Shown piece by piece: positions 33,942-42,087 of a DNA stretch of 45,113 nt; the stretch's first letter is position 1; every line of letters begins with the position of its first letter. The position numbers and the translations under genes are program-made. Under the pieces are notes generated by a model. It was not told the origin of the DNA, did not search any database, and saw only the letters and a list, made by a program, of their open reading frames with translations. This stretch comes from Candidatus Flavonifractor merdigallinarum (GTDB lineage: Bacteria; Bacillota; Clostridia; Oscillospirales; Oscillospiraceae), in NCBI GenBank assembly GCA_019115265.1, contig DXDX01000077.1, forward strand, positions 1-45,113, given 5' to 3'.

Positions 33942-33970
33942 TTGAAGCTGCGGCACAAAAGGGCTATAAT
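33942..33970 (+). promoter_or_regulatory. promoter of the pyridoxamine kinase gene
   Basis: TTGAAG (33942-33947), 17 bases and TATAAT (33965-33970) lie 40 bases before ATG 34011. Confidence 0.75.
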
Positions 33971-34010
33971 AGGCCAAACATGATTTTTTCCTTTAAAGGA
34001 GGCCATCCCT

Positions 34011-34853
34011 ATGAAACAGGCGCCCCAGGTGGCGGCCATCCACGATCTGTCCGGCTTTGGCCGCTGCTCGATGGGCATTGTGCTGCCGGTGCTGTCCGCC
34101 ATGGGCAACCGGTGCAGCACCCTGCTCACCGCCTATCTCTCCGCCCACACCGCCTACCCCCCCTCCGACCGCTCGGTCTTTCTGGACCTCACCGACCGGA
34201 TGGAGCCGGTCTGGTCCCACTGGGAGGAGCTGGGCGCCCGGTTTGACGCCATTTACAGCGGCTTTTTGGGCTCGGTGGAGCAAATTGATTTGCTGCGCAC
34301 CTTTGTCACACGCTTCCGCGGGGCACACACCCTGGTGCTGGTGGACCCGGTGATGGGGGACCACGGCAGGCCCTATGCCACCTATACCTCCGAGATGTGC
34401 GCCCGGATGGGTTCTCTGGCCGCCGAGGCTGACCTCATCACCCCCAACCTCACCGAGGCCGCCCTTCTGCTGGGGGAGCCCTATGAGGCCGCCCCCACCA
34501 CCCAGGCCGCGGCCGCACAGTGGCTACGGCGGCTCTCCATGGACGGAAAGCGCTCGGTGGTCATCACGGGGCTGTGTCTCACCCCCGGTCAGGTGGGGGC
34601 GGGCAGTCTGGACCGCACCACCGGCGCCATCTCCTTCGCCCAGGCCCCCGAGGTCCCCGGCCATTTCCCCGGCACCGGCGACCTCTTCTCCAGTGTGCTG
34701 TTGGGTGAGCTGCTCCGGGGCCGCAGCCTGGAAACTGCCTGCGCCCGGGCGGTTTCCTTTGTGCAGTGCTGCGCCGCCTACACCCTCCAGCTGGACACAC
34801 CGCTGCTGGACGGAGTGGAGTTTGAACCCCTCCTGCGCCAATTGATGGAGTAA
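34011..34853 (+). CDS. pyridoxamine/pyridoxal kinase (ribokinase family)
   Basis: This 280-residue ribokinase-fold kinase phosphorylates B6 vitamers in the PLP salvage pathway. The family features are an N-terminal HDLSGFGRCSMG, DPVMGDHG near residue 112, ITPNLTEAALLLGE, and the anion-hole motif GTGDLFSS with catalytic Asp224. It resembles the group annotated as pyridoxamine kinase in Firmicutes more than ThiD. ATG 34011 follows AAAGGAGG. The next gene encodes a PNPOx-fold protein, which fits B6 or flavin metabolism, although it has its own promoter. Confidence 0.92.
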   Translation: MKQAPQVAAIHDLSGFGRCSMGIVLPVLSAMGNRCSTLLTAYLSAHTAYPPSDRSVFLDLTDRMEPVWSHWEELGARFDAIYSGFLGSVEQIDLLRTFVTRFRGAHTLVLVDPVMGDHGRPYATYTSEMCARMGSLAAEADLITPNLTEAALLLGEPYEAAPTTQAAAAQWLRRLSMDGKRSVVITGLCLTPGQVGAGSLDRTTGAISFAQAPEVPGHFPGTGDLFSSVLLGELLRGRSLETACARAVSFVQCCAAYTLQLDTPLLDGVEFEPLLRQLME

Positions 34854-34879
34854 GCGGTCCCCCCTTGTTTGTCCAAATG

Positions 34880-34888
34880 TGCTATAAT
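34880..34888 (+). promoter_or_regulatory. extended -10 promoter before the PNPOx-fold gene
   Basis: TGCTATAAT is an extended -10 element 28 bases before ATG 34917. No well-spaced -35 box is seen. Confidence 0.6.
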
Positions 34889-34916
34889 AGAGCATATTTC
34901 AAAGGAGGGTTGCTTT

Positions 34917-35309
34917 ATGCAGGAAGTCTATGAATTTTTGAAAAAGTGCGGGACCTACTATCTGGCCACCGTAGAGGGAGACCAGCCCCGGGTGCGCCCC
35001 TTCGGCACCATTGACCTCTTCGAGGGCCGTCTCACCATCCAGACCGGCAAGGTGAAGGAGGTCTCCAAGCAGATTCTGAAAAATCCCAAGGTGGAGCTGT
35101 GCGCCTTTGATGGGGAGCGCTGGCTGCGTGTGGCGGCCACCGCTGTGGAAGAGCCCAAGGTGGAGGCCCAGGTACACATGCTGGACGCCTACCCCTCGCT
35201 TAAGAACATGTACCAGCCCGGCGACGGCAACACCCAGATTTTTGCCCTGGAGCAGATCACCGCCACCTTCTCCTCCTTTACGGAGGCACCCCGCACAGTG
35301 CAGTTTTAA
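34917..35309 (+). CDS. pyridoxamine 5'-phosphate oxidase-fold (flavin-binding) protein
   Basis: ATG 34917 follows AAAGGAGGGTT; the longer frame from 34869 starts upstream of the promoter -10 and is rejected. The 130-residue protein has the split-barrel pattern of the PNPOx-like family: EVYEFLKKCGTYYLATVEGDQPRVRP would be the first strand pair, then GRLTIQTGKVKEVSKQI and VELCAFDGERWLRV. Members bind FMN or F420 and include many uncharacterised reductases. A role near PLP metabolism is suggested only by the adjacent kinase. Repeat copy 2 begins just after the stop codon. Confidence 0.88.
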   Translation: MQEVYEFLKKCGTYYLATVEGDQPRVRPFGTIDLFEGRLTIQTGKVKEVSKQILKNPKVELCAFDGERWLRVAATAVEEPKVEAQVHMLDAYPSLKNMYQPGDGNTQIFALEQITATFSSFTEAPRTVQF

Positions 35310-35311
35310 GC

Positions 35312-35764
35312 GGTACCCGGCCAGGGCGGGGAGATTTTGTCCTCGCCGGACGGGCCGCCTGCTCGGCGGGAGCACCGCTTTCTTTGCCAAAGAAAGCGGT
35401 GGGAAAGAAAGCGCAGAGGGGGCAACCCCCTCTGCACTCCCCCCAATGCGCTCCCCGGCCAAATTTCACCTGCGGTGGGATTGCGCTGGTACGGTGCCAT
35501 TTGGGCGGGAGCTTCCCGCCTATGAGGAAAGCGTTGTACTGCCTTGCAAGACAGGTAACCGCAAAGACGGAAAGTCACCGCCAAAAAAATGGGGCGGCCC
35601 CATGAAAAGGCCGCAATTTTGGAGGGGAGTGGAGAGGGGAACGAGAAGTTCCCCTCTCCGCCTTTTCTTTCCCCGGTTTCTTTTCCGCGAAAAGAAATCG
35701 GGCGCTGTCCGCGTAGGACGCCCGCCCGGCAAGCGCATCCCCTCCCCTGTCCGGGGAAACTACC
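35312..35764 (+). repeat. dispersed multi-hairpin element, copy 2
   Basis: This second copy of the element at 20901-21344 has the same orientation and hairpin order: GTCC/GGAC (35339-35351), CCGCC/GGCGG (35355-35369), 35373-35401, 35413-35435 (10 bp, one G-C pair shorter than copy 1), a variable middle with GGCGGGA/TTCCCGCC near 35508-35522, GCGGCC/GGCCGC (35594-35614), 35631-35659, 35672-35702 and GTCC/GGAC (35707-35719). Its ends pair (35316-35333 with 35737-35756), using a sequence different from copy 1. It lies between convergent genes, beginning three bases after the PNPOx-fold stop and ending seven bases before the GNAT stop. Confidence 0.85.
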
Positions 35765-35770
35765 TGCTAG

Positions 35771-36670
35771 TTAAGTATGAGACAAAATCGGAAAGCGCAT
35801 CTGATAGTGCCGCAGCAGCGGCTCCACCTGGCCCTGGGCCAGCAGCACACCCTCCCCGCCGGAGAGGGGCCGCACCGAACACCGGCCACCGGCCCGGGGG
35901 GTAAAGCCCAGCACCGCCTTCTCCGTCTCCGGCTGGGCCAGGGCGGTCAGCACTGTCTCCAGCTCCGCCCCGCTGCCGCTGCCCAGCAGCTCCTGACAGT
36001 ACATAGTGTTTCCATCATAGGTCACCACCGCCGTCAAATCAAAGTCCGGCAAATCGTAGATGCACTCCCGCAGAGCTCCGCCGCAGTGGAACATGAGCAG
36101 CCCCGGATTGTGCTCCCACTGGAGAAGGCTGTACGGATTGCCCTTCTGGTAGCGGCGCAGCAGCAGCGCCTTGTCCTGGGAGAGCTCGGGAATGAGCCGC
36201 CGGGGAGCGCGCCCCCCCTCCTGGGGCTGGATGGACATGGTGTGCCGGAACTCCCGTACCCGGGCAAAGCCAAAGCGGGGGTAAAAGTCCACCGTCTCCT
36301 GGTTGGCAAAGAGGTAGATGCCGTCGCACTTCCCCTTCCAGTCGGTGAGCGCCCGGGCCATCAAAAAGTGGATGAGCCCCCGCCCCCGCTCGGACGGCGC
36401 GGACATGACAGTGCCAATCTGGAGAAAGTGAAACTCCTTGCCCATGCAACGCAGATCCATGGGGCTCACCGACACGTTGGCGGCCACTTTCCCCTCCCGG
36501 ACCAGGGAATAGAGCCGGTAGCGGTCCCCCCAGTACCCCGCGCGGTACCAGGGCTCAAAGTCCAGCCCAAAGACCTCCTGGGCCAGCGCGCAGAAGCTCC
36601 CCCGCAGGCCGTTTTCCTCCTGATAGCAGGTGCGATAGTCAAAGCTGCTTCCATCCAACGTGATTTCCAT
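35771..36670 (-). CDS. GNAT-family N-acetyltransferase, two-domain
   Basis: ATG 36670 follows AGAGGAGAG, so the longer frame from 36757 is rejected. The 300-residue protein has a GNAT core in the first half: QIGTVMSAPSERGRGLIHFLM carries the acetyl-CoA loop (RGRG type), and YLFANQETVDFYPRFGFARV is the C-terminal motif. The second half is a further domain seen in Eis-like and other double GNAT proteins, ending HYQMRFPILSHT. The substrate is unknown. It lies downstream of ilvE on the same strand with a terminator hairpin between them, and its stop codon is seven bases from repeat copy 2. Confidence 0.88.
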   Translation of the reverse strand: MEITLDGSSFDYRTCYQEENGLRGSFCALAQEVFGLDFEPWYRAGYWGDRYRLYSLVREGKVAANVSVSPMDLRCMGKEFHFLQIGTVMSAPSERGRGLIHFLMARALTDWKGKCDGIYLFANQETVDFYPRFGFARVREFRHTMSIQPQEGGRAPRRLIPELSQDKALLLRRYQKGNPYSLLQWEHNPGLLMFHCGGALRECIYDLPDFDLTAVVTYDGNTMYCQELLGSGSGAELETVLTALAQPETEKAVLGFTPRAGGRCSVRPLSGGEGVLLAQGQVEPLLRHYQMRFPILSHT

Positions 36671-36714
36671 GTGTTTCTCTCCTCTGTACAACAATTCCAT
36701 TCCCACACACAAAC

Positions 36715-36750
36715 AAAAAAGCGGGGAGGGCGGCAGGCCGCTCTCCCCAC
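36715..36750 (-). terminator. terminator between ilvE and the GNAT gene
   Basis: A stem of about 13 pairs with one mismatch (36721-36750) is followed on the minus strand by TTTTTT (36715-36720). A possible TAAAAT -10 box (36763-36768) lies upstream of the hairpin, so it may instead act as a leader attenuator of the GNAT gene. Confidence 0.8.
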
Positions 36751-36798
36751 TTCGCACAGTTTATTTTATCATACATTTCCACACACGAAAAGACTTTT

Positions 36799-37863
36799 TT
36801 ACAGGCGCACCACCCAGTTGTGGGGGTCCTCGCAGGTGCCCCACTGGATGCCGGTGAGGGTGTCATAGAGCTGCTGGGTGATGGGGCCAATCTTGCCGCC
36901 ATTCACCACGGCGTGCTGGTCGTTCCAGCCCATCTCACCCACCGGGGACACCACCGCGGCGGTGCCGGTGCCCCAGGCCTCCTCCAGCTTGCCGTCCTTG
37001 GCCGCGTCAAAAAGCTCCTGGGCGGTGATGAGGCGCTCCTCCACCTCCACGCCCCAGTCCTTCAGCAGCTGGATGCAGGAGCGGCGGGTAATGCCGGGCA
37101 GCACTGAGCCGGTGAGCTTTGGGGTGATGACCTTGCCGTCCACCTTGAACATGACGTTCATGGAGCCCACTTCCTCAATGTACTTGCGCTCCACACCGTC
37201 CAGCCACAGCACCTGGGCATAGCCCTGCTCCTCCGCCCGCTCGCCGGCGCGGATGGAGGCGGCGTAGTTTCCGCCGCACTTGGTGTAGCCGGTGCCGCCC
37301 CGGACGGCGCGGACATCCTCATTCTCCACATAAATGCGCACCGGGTTGATGCCCTCGCGGTAGTAGGCGCCCACCGGGCAGCAGATGACGCAGAAGAGAT
37401 AGCTGTGGGAGGCGTGGACACCCAGGCTGGCGTCGGTAGCAATGATAAAGGGGCGGATATACAGGGAGGTGCCCGGCTCGCTGGGGACCCAGTCCTCCTC
37501 CACACGGACCAGCTCCTCAATGGCGGCCAGCGCCTCCTCCTCCGGCAGCTTGGGGATGCACAGACGCTCGCAGGAGTCGTTGAGGCGGCGGACATTGTCC
37601 ATGGGCCGGAAGAGCTGCACCCCGCCGTCGGGGCGGCGGTAGGCCTTCATGCCCTCAAAGACCTCCTGGGCGTAGTGGAACACCATGGCCGAGGGGGCCA
37701 GCTCCAGCGGGCCATAGGGGACAATGCGCCCGTCGTGCCAGCCCTGACCGGCGTTATAATTCATCACAAACATGTGGTCGGTAAAGGTCTTGCCGAACAC
37801 CAGCGTCTTGGGGTCCGGCTTCTCCTTGAGCTGCGCAGCGCGCTGAACCGGGAACTTATCCAT
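36799..37863 (-). CDS. ilvE: branched-chain amino acid aminotransferase
   Basis: This 354-residue PLP enzyme swaps amino groups between 2-oxoglutarate/glutamate and the keto acids of leucine, isoleucine and valine. Class IV motifs are clear: VFHYAQEVFEGMKAYR near the N-terminus, GGTGYTKCGGNYAAS with the Schiff-base Lys195, YIEEVGSMNVMF and GSVLPGITRRSC. The length matches the long bacterial and eukaryotic (IlvE type II) form. ATG 37863 follows AGGAGG. It is the only biosynthetic ilv gene here and seems monocistronic. Confidence 0.96.
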   Translation of the reverse strand: MDKFPVQRAAQLKEKPDPKTLVFGKTFTDHMFVMNYNAGQGWHDGRIVPYGPLELAPSAMVFHYAQEVFEGMKAYRRPDGGVQLFRPMDNVRRLNDSCERLCIPKLPEEEALAAIEELVRVEEDWVPSEPGTSLYIRPFIIATDASLGVHASHSYLFCVICCPVGAYYREGINPVRIYVENEDVRAVRGGTGYTKCGGNYAASIRAGERAEEQGYAQVLWLDGVERKYIEEVGSMNVMFKVDGKVITPKLTGSVLPGITRRSCIQLLKDWGVEVEERLITAQELFDAAKDGKLEEAWGTGTAAVVSPVGEMGWNDQHAVVNGGKIGPITQQLYDTLTGIQWGTCEDPHNWVVRL

Positions 37864-38173
37864 AACAAGGGCCTCCTAAATGAAATTCGGGCGGAAGGGC
37901 CCGTTTTGCTTTAGTATGACACAAAATGCCTCAAAAGACTGTAAAGCACGATACAATGTGGCCGGACAGCCGGGCTTGGGCGCCGTCCCACCCCGTTCTT
38001 TTGCATGATAACACAATCTGTCCCACCACGTAAGGGCCCAATCACAGAAAATGCTTCCGTGCCCCTGTCAAATGTGATATAATATGGATGATTTCGTTTT
38101 TCCGTTCCCCATTGGCCCTGTGCGCCGTTTCATCTCCACCTGTGCCGCGTCCGCGGTGGAAGGAGTCCTGCCT
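37864..38173. other. divergent intergenic region between ilvE and gdpP
   Basis: About 310 bases hold no supported gene. The ilvE ribosome site lies at the left end. A short GC hairpin (CGGGC/GCCCG near 37887) and the gdpP extended -10 at 38075-38083 are the only signals seen. I looked for a T-box leader before ilvE and did not find one. Confidence 0.5.
38075..38083 (+). promoter_or_regulatory. extended -10 promoter of the gdpP-rplI-dnaB run
   Basis: TGATATAAT is an extended -10 element. The expected start of transcription near 38090 lies after ATG 38084, which supports the downstream start codon at 38174. Confidence 0.6.
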
Positions 38174-40165
38174 ATGCGAAAGAAAAAACTCTCCCGGCTG
38201 CTGGAACCCGGCTTTCAGCTCTATTTTGTCTGTCTGGCCGTGTTCGCCCTGGCGTCCGCCATGCTGGACCCGGCTCTGGGCATCACCGAGGGCGTGGTCA
38301 TTCTCATTCTCTACTTCTACTTCCGCCGCACCAACGCCCTGCGCCAGAAGGAAATTCTGAAATATATCGACAACATCACCTGCAATGTGGATGTGGCCAC
38401 CAAGGACACCATGATCAACGCCCCCCTCCCCATGGTGATTTTCCGGCCGGAAAATGACGAGGTTATCTGGTCCAACGACCGTTTTCTCCAGCTCACCGGG
38501 GAGCGGGAGCACCTCTTTGACACCAAGCTCTCTGCGGCGGTGCCCGGCTTTTCCTCCCGCTGGCTCATGGAGGGCAAGACCGAGTGCCCCAGCGAGGTGG
38601 AGCTGGCCGATCGGCGCTTTCTGGTGTTCGGGCACTTGGTGCGCACCGATGAAAAGGGCGCCCACAGCTTTCTGGCCACCACCTACTGGGTGGACGTCAC
38701 CGACTACTCCGCTGTGCGGGAGGAGTTCTATAACTCCCGGCCAGTGTGCGCTATCCTCACCCTGGATAACTACGAGGAGCTGATGAAGGGGGTGCCGGAC
38801 AACACCAAGTCCGCCATCCTCAGCAGCATTGACGAAAAGCTCAACGAGTGGACCGCCCCCACCGGGGGCCTCTTCTGCAAGTACGACCGGGACCGCTACC
38901 TCTTCTTCTTCGAGGAGCGCTACCTCAAGGAGCTCCAGGACGGGAAATTTTCGGTACTGGACGCGGTGCGCTCGGTGCTCAACCCCCGGGACATGCCCGC
39001 TACCCTGTCTATCGGCATTGGCCGGGACGCGGACAGCATGCAGGAGCTCTTTCAGTATGCCGCGCTGTCGGTGGAGATGGCCCTCTCCCGGGGCGGCGAC
39101 CAGGTGGTCATCAAGAACAAATTTAACTTTGAATTTTACGGCGGGCGCTCCAAGGAGCTGGAAAAGCGCACCAAGGTGAAAAGCCGCGTCATGGCCAACG
39201 CCCTGGGTGAGCTCATTGCTGACGCCTCCCACGTCTTTGTCATGGGCCACAAGTTCCCCGATTTGGACTGCATCGGCGCCGCCACCGGCGTCTGCGCCAT
39301 TGCGCGAAAAAAGGGTACCCCCGTCTTTGTCATCCGGGACCCCAATCCCAACCCGGGCAACGACATGGTGGTGCGGCTTCTGGAGCTGCCGGAGTACCGG
39401 GATGTGTTCGTCTCCCCCCAGGACGCCATGATTCGGGCGGATACCCAGTCTCTCCTGGTGGTGGTGGACACCAACCGCCCGGAACAGACCCTCTCAGAGG
39501 ATTTGCTCCTCTCCTGCAACAAGGTGGCGGTCATCGACCACCACCGCCGGGCGGCCACCTACATTGCCGACGCCGCCCTCAACTTCCACGAGCCCTACGC
39601 CTCCTCCGCCAGTGAGCTGGTCACCGAGCTGCTGCAATACCTCTTGGAGCCGGCGGATCTGCTGCGCACCGAGGCGGAGGCCCTTCTGGCCGGAATGGTG
39701 CTGGACACCAAGCAGTTCACCATGCGCACCGGCAGCCGCACCTTTGAGGCGGCGGCCTTCCTGCGCCGGGCGGGGGCGGACACCGCCGACGTGCGCAAGC
39801 TCTTCCAGAACGATCTGGAGGGCACCATCGCGAAATACTCCATCATCCAGAACGCCCAGATGTACCGGGATGGGGTGGCGGTGGCGGTGGTGGACCACCT
39901 GGTGGGGCGGGTTACCGCCGCCCAGGCGGCGGACGAGCTGCTCAATATCTCCGGGGTGGACGCCTCCTTCGTGCTCTTCCCCGATGGGGAGCGGGTCATT
40001 ATCTCCGCCCGCTCCATGGGCGACACCAATGTACAGGTGATTTTGGAGAAGCTGGGGGGCGGGGGCAACGCCGCCGCCGCCGGCGGACAGATTCCCGGCT
40101 CCATTCATCAGGTGGCCCGGGACCTGTTTACCGCCATCGACCAATATTTTGAAGAAGAAATCTGA
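38174..40165 (+). CDS. gdpP: cyclic-di-AMP phosphodiesterase GdpP
   Basis: ATG 38174 follows AAGGAG; the longer frame from 38084 is rejected because the promoter covers it. The 663-residue protein has two N-terminal membrane helices (about residues 13-55), a degenerate PAS domain, a degenerate GGDEF domain (FCKYDRDRYLFFF, no GGDEF motif) and the DHH-DHHA1 phosphodiesterase. Metal ligands are visible as GHKFPDLDC (His359, Asp363, Asp365), VVDTNRPE (Asp432) and DHH (455-457). The DHHA1 part ends with GERVIISARSMGDTNVQ and a GGGGNAAAAGGQI stretch. It hydrolyses c-di-AMP to pApA and so tunes cell-wall and potassium homeostasis. It is followed closely by rplI and dnaB, the usual Firmicute order. 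Confidence 0.97.
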   Translation: MRKKKLSRLLEPGFQLYFVCLAVFALASAMLDPALGITEGVVILILYFYFRRTNALRQKEILKYIDNITCNVDVATKDTMINAPLPMVIFRPENDEVIWSNDRFLQLTGEREHLFDTKLSAAVPGFSSRWLMEGKTECPSEVELADRRFLVFGHLVRTDEKGAHSFLATTYWVDVTDYSAVREEFYNSRPVCAILTLDNYEELMKGVPDNTKSAILSSIDEKLNEWTAPTGGLFCKYDRDRYLFFFEERYLKELQDGKFSVLDAVRSVLNPRDMPATLSIGIGRDADSMQELFQYAALSVEMALSRGGDQVVIKNKFNFEFYGGRSKELEKRTKVKSRVMANALGELIADASHVFVMGHKFPDLDCIGAATGVCAIARKKGTPVFVIRDPNPNPGNDMVVRLLELPEYRDVFVSPQDAMIRADTQSLLVVVDTNRPEQTLSEDLLLSCNKVAVIDHHRRAATYIADAALNFHEPYASSASELVTELLQYLLEPADLLRTEAEALLAGMVLDTKQFTMRTGSRTFEAAAFLRRAGADTADVRKLFQNDLEGTIAKYSIIQNAQMYRDGVAVAVVDHLVGRVTAAQAADELLNISGVDASFVLFPDGERVIISARSMGDTNVQVILEKLGGGGNAAAAGGQIPGSIHQVARDLFTAIDQYFEEEI

Positions 40166-40208
40166 CACGCCGCCCCGTGCGGCTTTTGAGAGAAAGGACG
40201 GAACCAAC

Positions 40209-40655
40209 ATGAAAGTGATTTTACAGCAGGACGTGAAGGGCCAGGGCAAGAAGGGCCAGATGATTGAGGCCAGCGACGGCTACGCCCGCAACTTCCTACT
40301 TCCCCGCAAGCTGGCTGTGCCCGCCACCGCCGAGAACATCAACACCATGAAGCAGCAGGAGAAGGCCAAAAAGGCCCAGGAGGCCGCCGAGAAGGCAGAG
40401 GCCGAGGCCATCGCCGCCAAGCTCAAGGACCTCACCGTGCGCATCCCTGCCAAGGCGGGCAACGGCGGGCGGCTCTTCGGTGCGGTGACCTCCAAGGAGA
40501 TTGCCGACGCCCTCAAGGAGCAGCACGGCATCAACATCCCCAAGACCAAAATCGTCCAGGAAGAGCCCATCAAGGCCTTCGGCGGCTACGACCTCAAGTG
40601 CAAGCTGGGCTATGAGGTCACCGGCACCCTGAAGGTCATGGTGGTGGAGGGCTGA
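40209..40655 (+). CDS. rplI: 50S ribosomal protein L9
   Basis: ATG 40209 follows AAAGGACGG; the ORF upstream of it belongs to no gene. The 148-residue protein has the L9 N-terminal RNA-binding domain MKVILQQDVKGQGKKGQMIE with YARNFLLPRKLA, a long connecting helix rich in Ala, Lys and Glu (about 42-75), and a C-terminal domain. L9 binds domain V of 23S rRNA at the base of the L1 stalk. It lies 43 bases after gdpP and 64 bases before dnaB. Confidence 0.98.
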   Translation: MKVILQQDVKGQGKKGQMIEASDGYARNFLLPRKLAVPATAENINTMKQQEKAKKAQEAAEKAEAEAIAAKLKDLTVRIPAKAGNGGRLFGAVTSKEIADALKEQHGINIPKTKIVQEEPIKAFGGYDLKCKLGYEVTGTLKVMVVEG

Positions 40656-40719
40656 GCGGCCCGAAACCAGTCCGGCTGGTGGCCACACCGGCCCAGATTC
40701 CCTGAGAGGTGAACGCCAC

Positions 40720-42069
40720 ATGGCAATGGAAGAAGAACTGCTGGGCCGCCAGATGCCCCACAGTGTGGAGGCGGAACAGGCGGTTCTGGGCTCTATGCTC
40801 ATTGACGCCCGGTGTGTGCCGGAAGTCATTGAGCTTTTGAAGCCGGAGGACTTCTACCTGCGGCAAAACCGGGAGATTTACGAGACCATCTACTCCATGT
40901 TCAACTACTCCATGACCATTGACCCGGTGACGGTGCTGGACCACATGCGGCAAAATGGGGTGTATAACGAGAACACCTCCCGTAACTATGTGCTCCAGCT
41001 TATGGAGATCACCCCCACGGCAGCCAATGTGAAGGAGTACGCCGGCATTGTGCGGGACAAATCCCTCCTCCGCCGCATTGCCGAGACCGCCGGCGCCCTC
41101 ACCGCCCTGGTGCAGGAGGGCACCGGCACCGCCCAAGAGATTCTGGAGGCCGCTGAGCAGCGCATCTACGCCATCCGGCAGGGGCGCAACGTCCAGGGCC
41201 TGGAGCATATCTCCTCGGTGATTCTCAGTGTGTATGAGCGCCTGGCCGAGCTGGCCGCCAGTGATAAGGCGGTCCCCGGCCTGAGCACCGGCCTTCCCGA
41301 TGTGGATATGGCCATCTCCGGCCTCAACAAGTCCGACCTCATCCTCCTGGCCGCCCGCCCCGGCATGGGCAAGACCTCCTTCGCGCTGAATCTGCTCCTC
41401 CACGCGGGCAAATTCTCCGGCAAGACGGTGGTCTTTTTCTCCCTGGAGATGAGCCGGGAACAGCTGTGTATGCGCCTCATCGCAGGCGAGTCCTTCGTAG
41501 ACAACAAAAAACTGGTCACCGGGCGGCTCAACGAGGAGGACTGGGGGCGCATTGCCGCCGCCTCCGCCGCGCTGAACCGGACCCAGATTCTCATTGACGA
41601 CAACCCCTCCCTCAGTGTGGCCGACATGAACGCCAAGTGCCGCCGGGTGGATAATCTGGGACTGGTGGTCATAGACTACCTCCAGCTGATGACCTCCGCG
41701 GGCGGCAGCGTCCGCCAGGGGGACAACCGTCAGCAGGTGGTGTCCGACATCTCCCGGGCCCTGAAAATCATGGCCAAGGAGCTCAATGTGCCGGTGCTGT
41801 GCCTCTCCCAGCTCTCCCGTGGGCCGGAGAGCCGCTCTGACAAGCGCCCCATGCTCTCCGATTTGCGGGAGTCGGGCGCCATCGAGCAGGATGCGGACAT
41901 CGTCATGTTCCTCTACCGGGAGGACTACTACAACGAGGACAGCGAAAACCACAACCTGGCCGAGTGCATCATCGCCAAAAACCGCCACGGCGAGACCCGG
42001 ACGGTGGAGCTCCAGTGGCTGCCGGAGTACACCACCTTCTCCTCCATCGACCGGCGCCACAGCGAATAG
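40720..42069 (+). CDS. dnaB: replicative DNA helicase
   Basis: This 449-residue hexameric helicase opens the chromosome fork. The N-terminal primase-interaction domain begins MPHSVEAEQAVLGSML. The RecA-like motor has Walker A ARPGMGKTSFALN near residue 213, Walker B LVVIDYLQLM, and the DnaB motifs VPVLCLSQLSRGPESR and LRESGAIEQDADIVMFLYR. The length is standard, with no intein or insert. ATG 40720 follows GAGAGGTGA. It is co-directional with rplI and tilS. Confidence 0.98.
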   Translation: MAMEEELLGRQMPHSVEAEQAVLGSMLIDARCVPEVIELLKPEDFYLRQNREIYETIYSMFNYSMTIDPVTVLDHMRQNGVYNENTSRNYVLQLMEITPTAANVKEYAGIVRDKSLLRRIAETAGALTALVQEGTGTAQEILEAAEQRIYAIRQGRNVQGLEHISSVILSVYERLAELAASDKAVPGLSTGLPDVDMAISGLNKSDLILLAARPGMGKTSFALNLLLHAGKFSGKTVVFFSLEMSREQLCMRLIAGESFVDNKKLVTGRLNEEDWGRIAAASAALNRTQILIDDNPSLSVADMNAKCRRVDNLGLVVIDYLQLMTSAGGSVRQGDNRQQVVSDISRALKIMAKELNVPVLCLSQLSRGPESRSDKRPMLSDLRESGAIEQDADIVMFLYREDYYNEDSENHNLAECIIAKNRHGETRTVELQWLPEYTTFSSIDRRHSE

Positions 42070-42087
42070 TCAACCAAAGGAGATTCT

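Noticed and set aside
20901..35764. Repeat copies as insertion sequences or CRISPR
   Set aside because: No transposase frame, no short regularly spaced repeats, and no evident target-site duplication. The end sequences differ between copies.
37864..38083. T-box leader for ilvE
   Set aside because: No T-box core sequence or specifier stem could be found in the 220 bases upstream.
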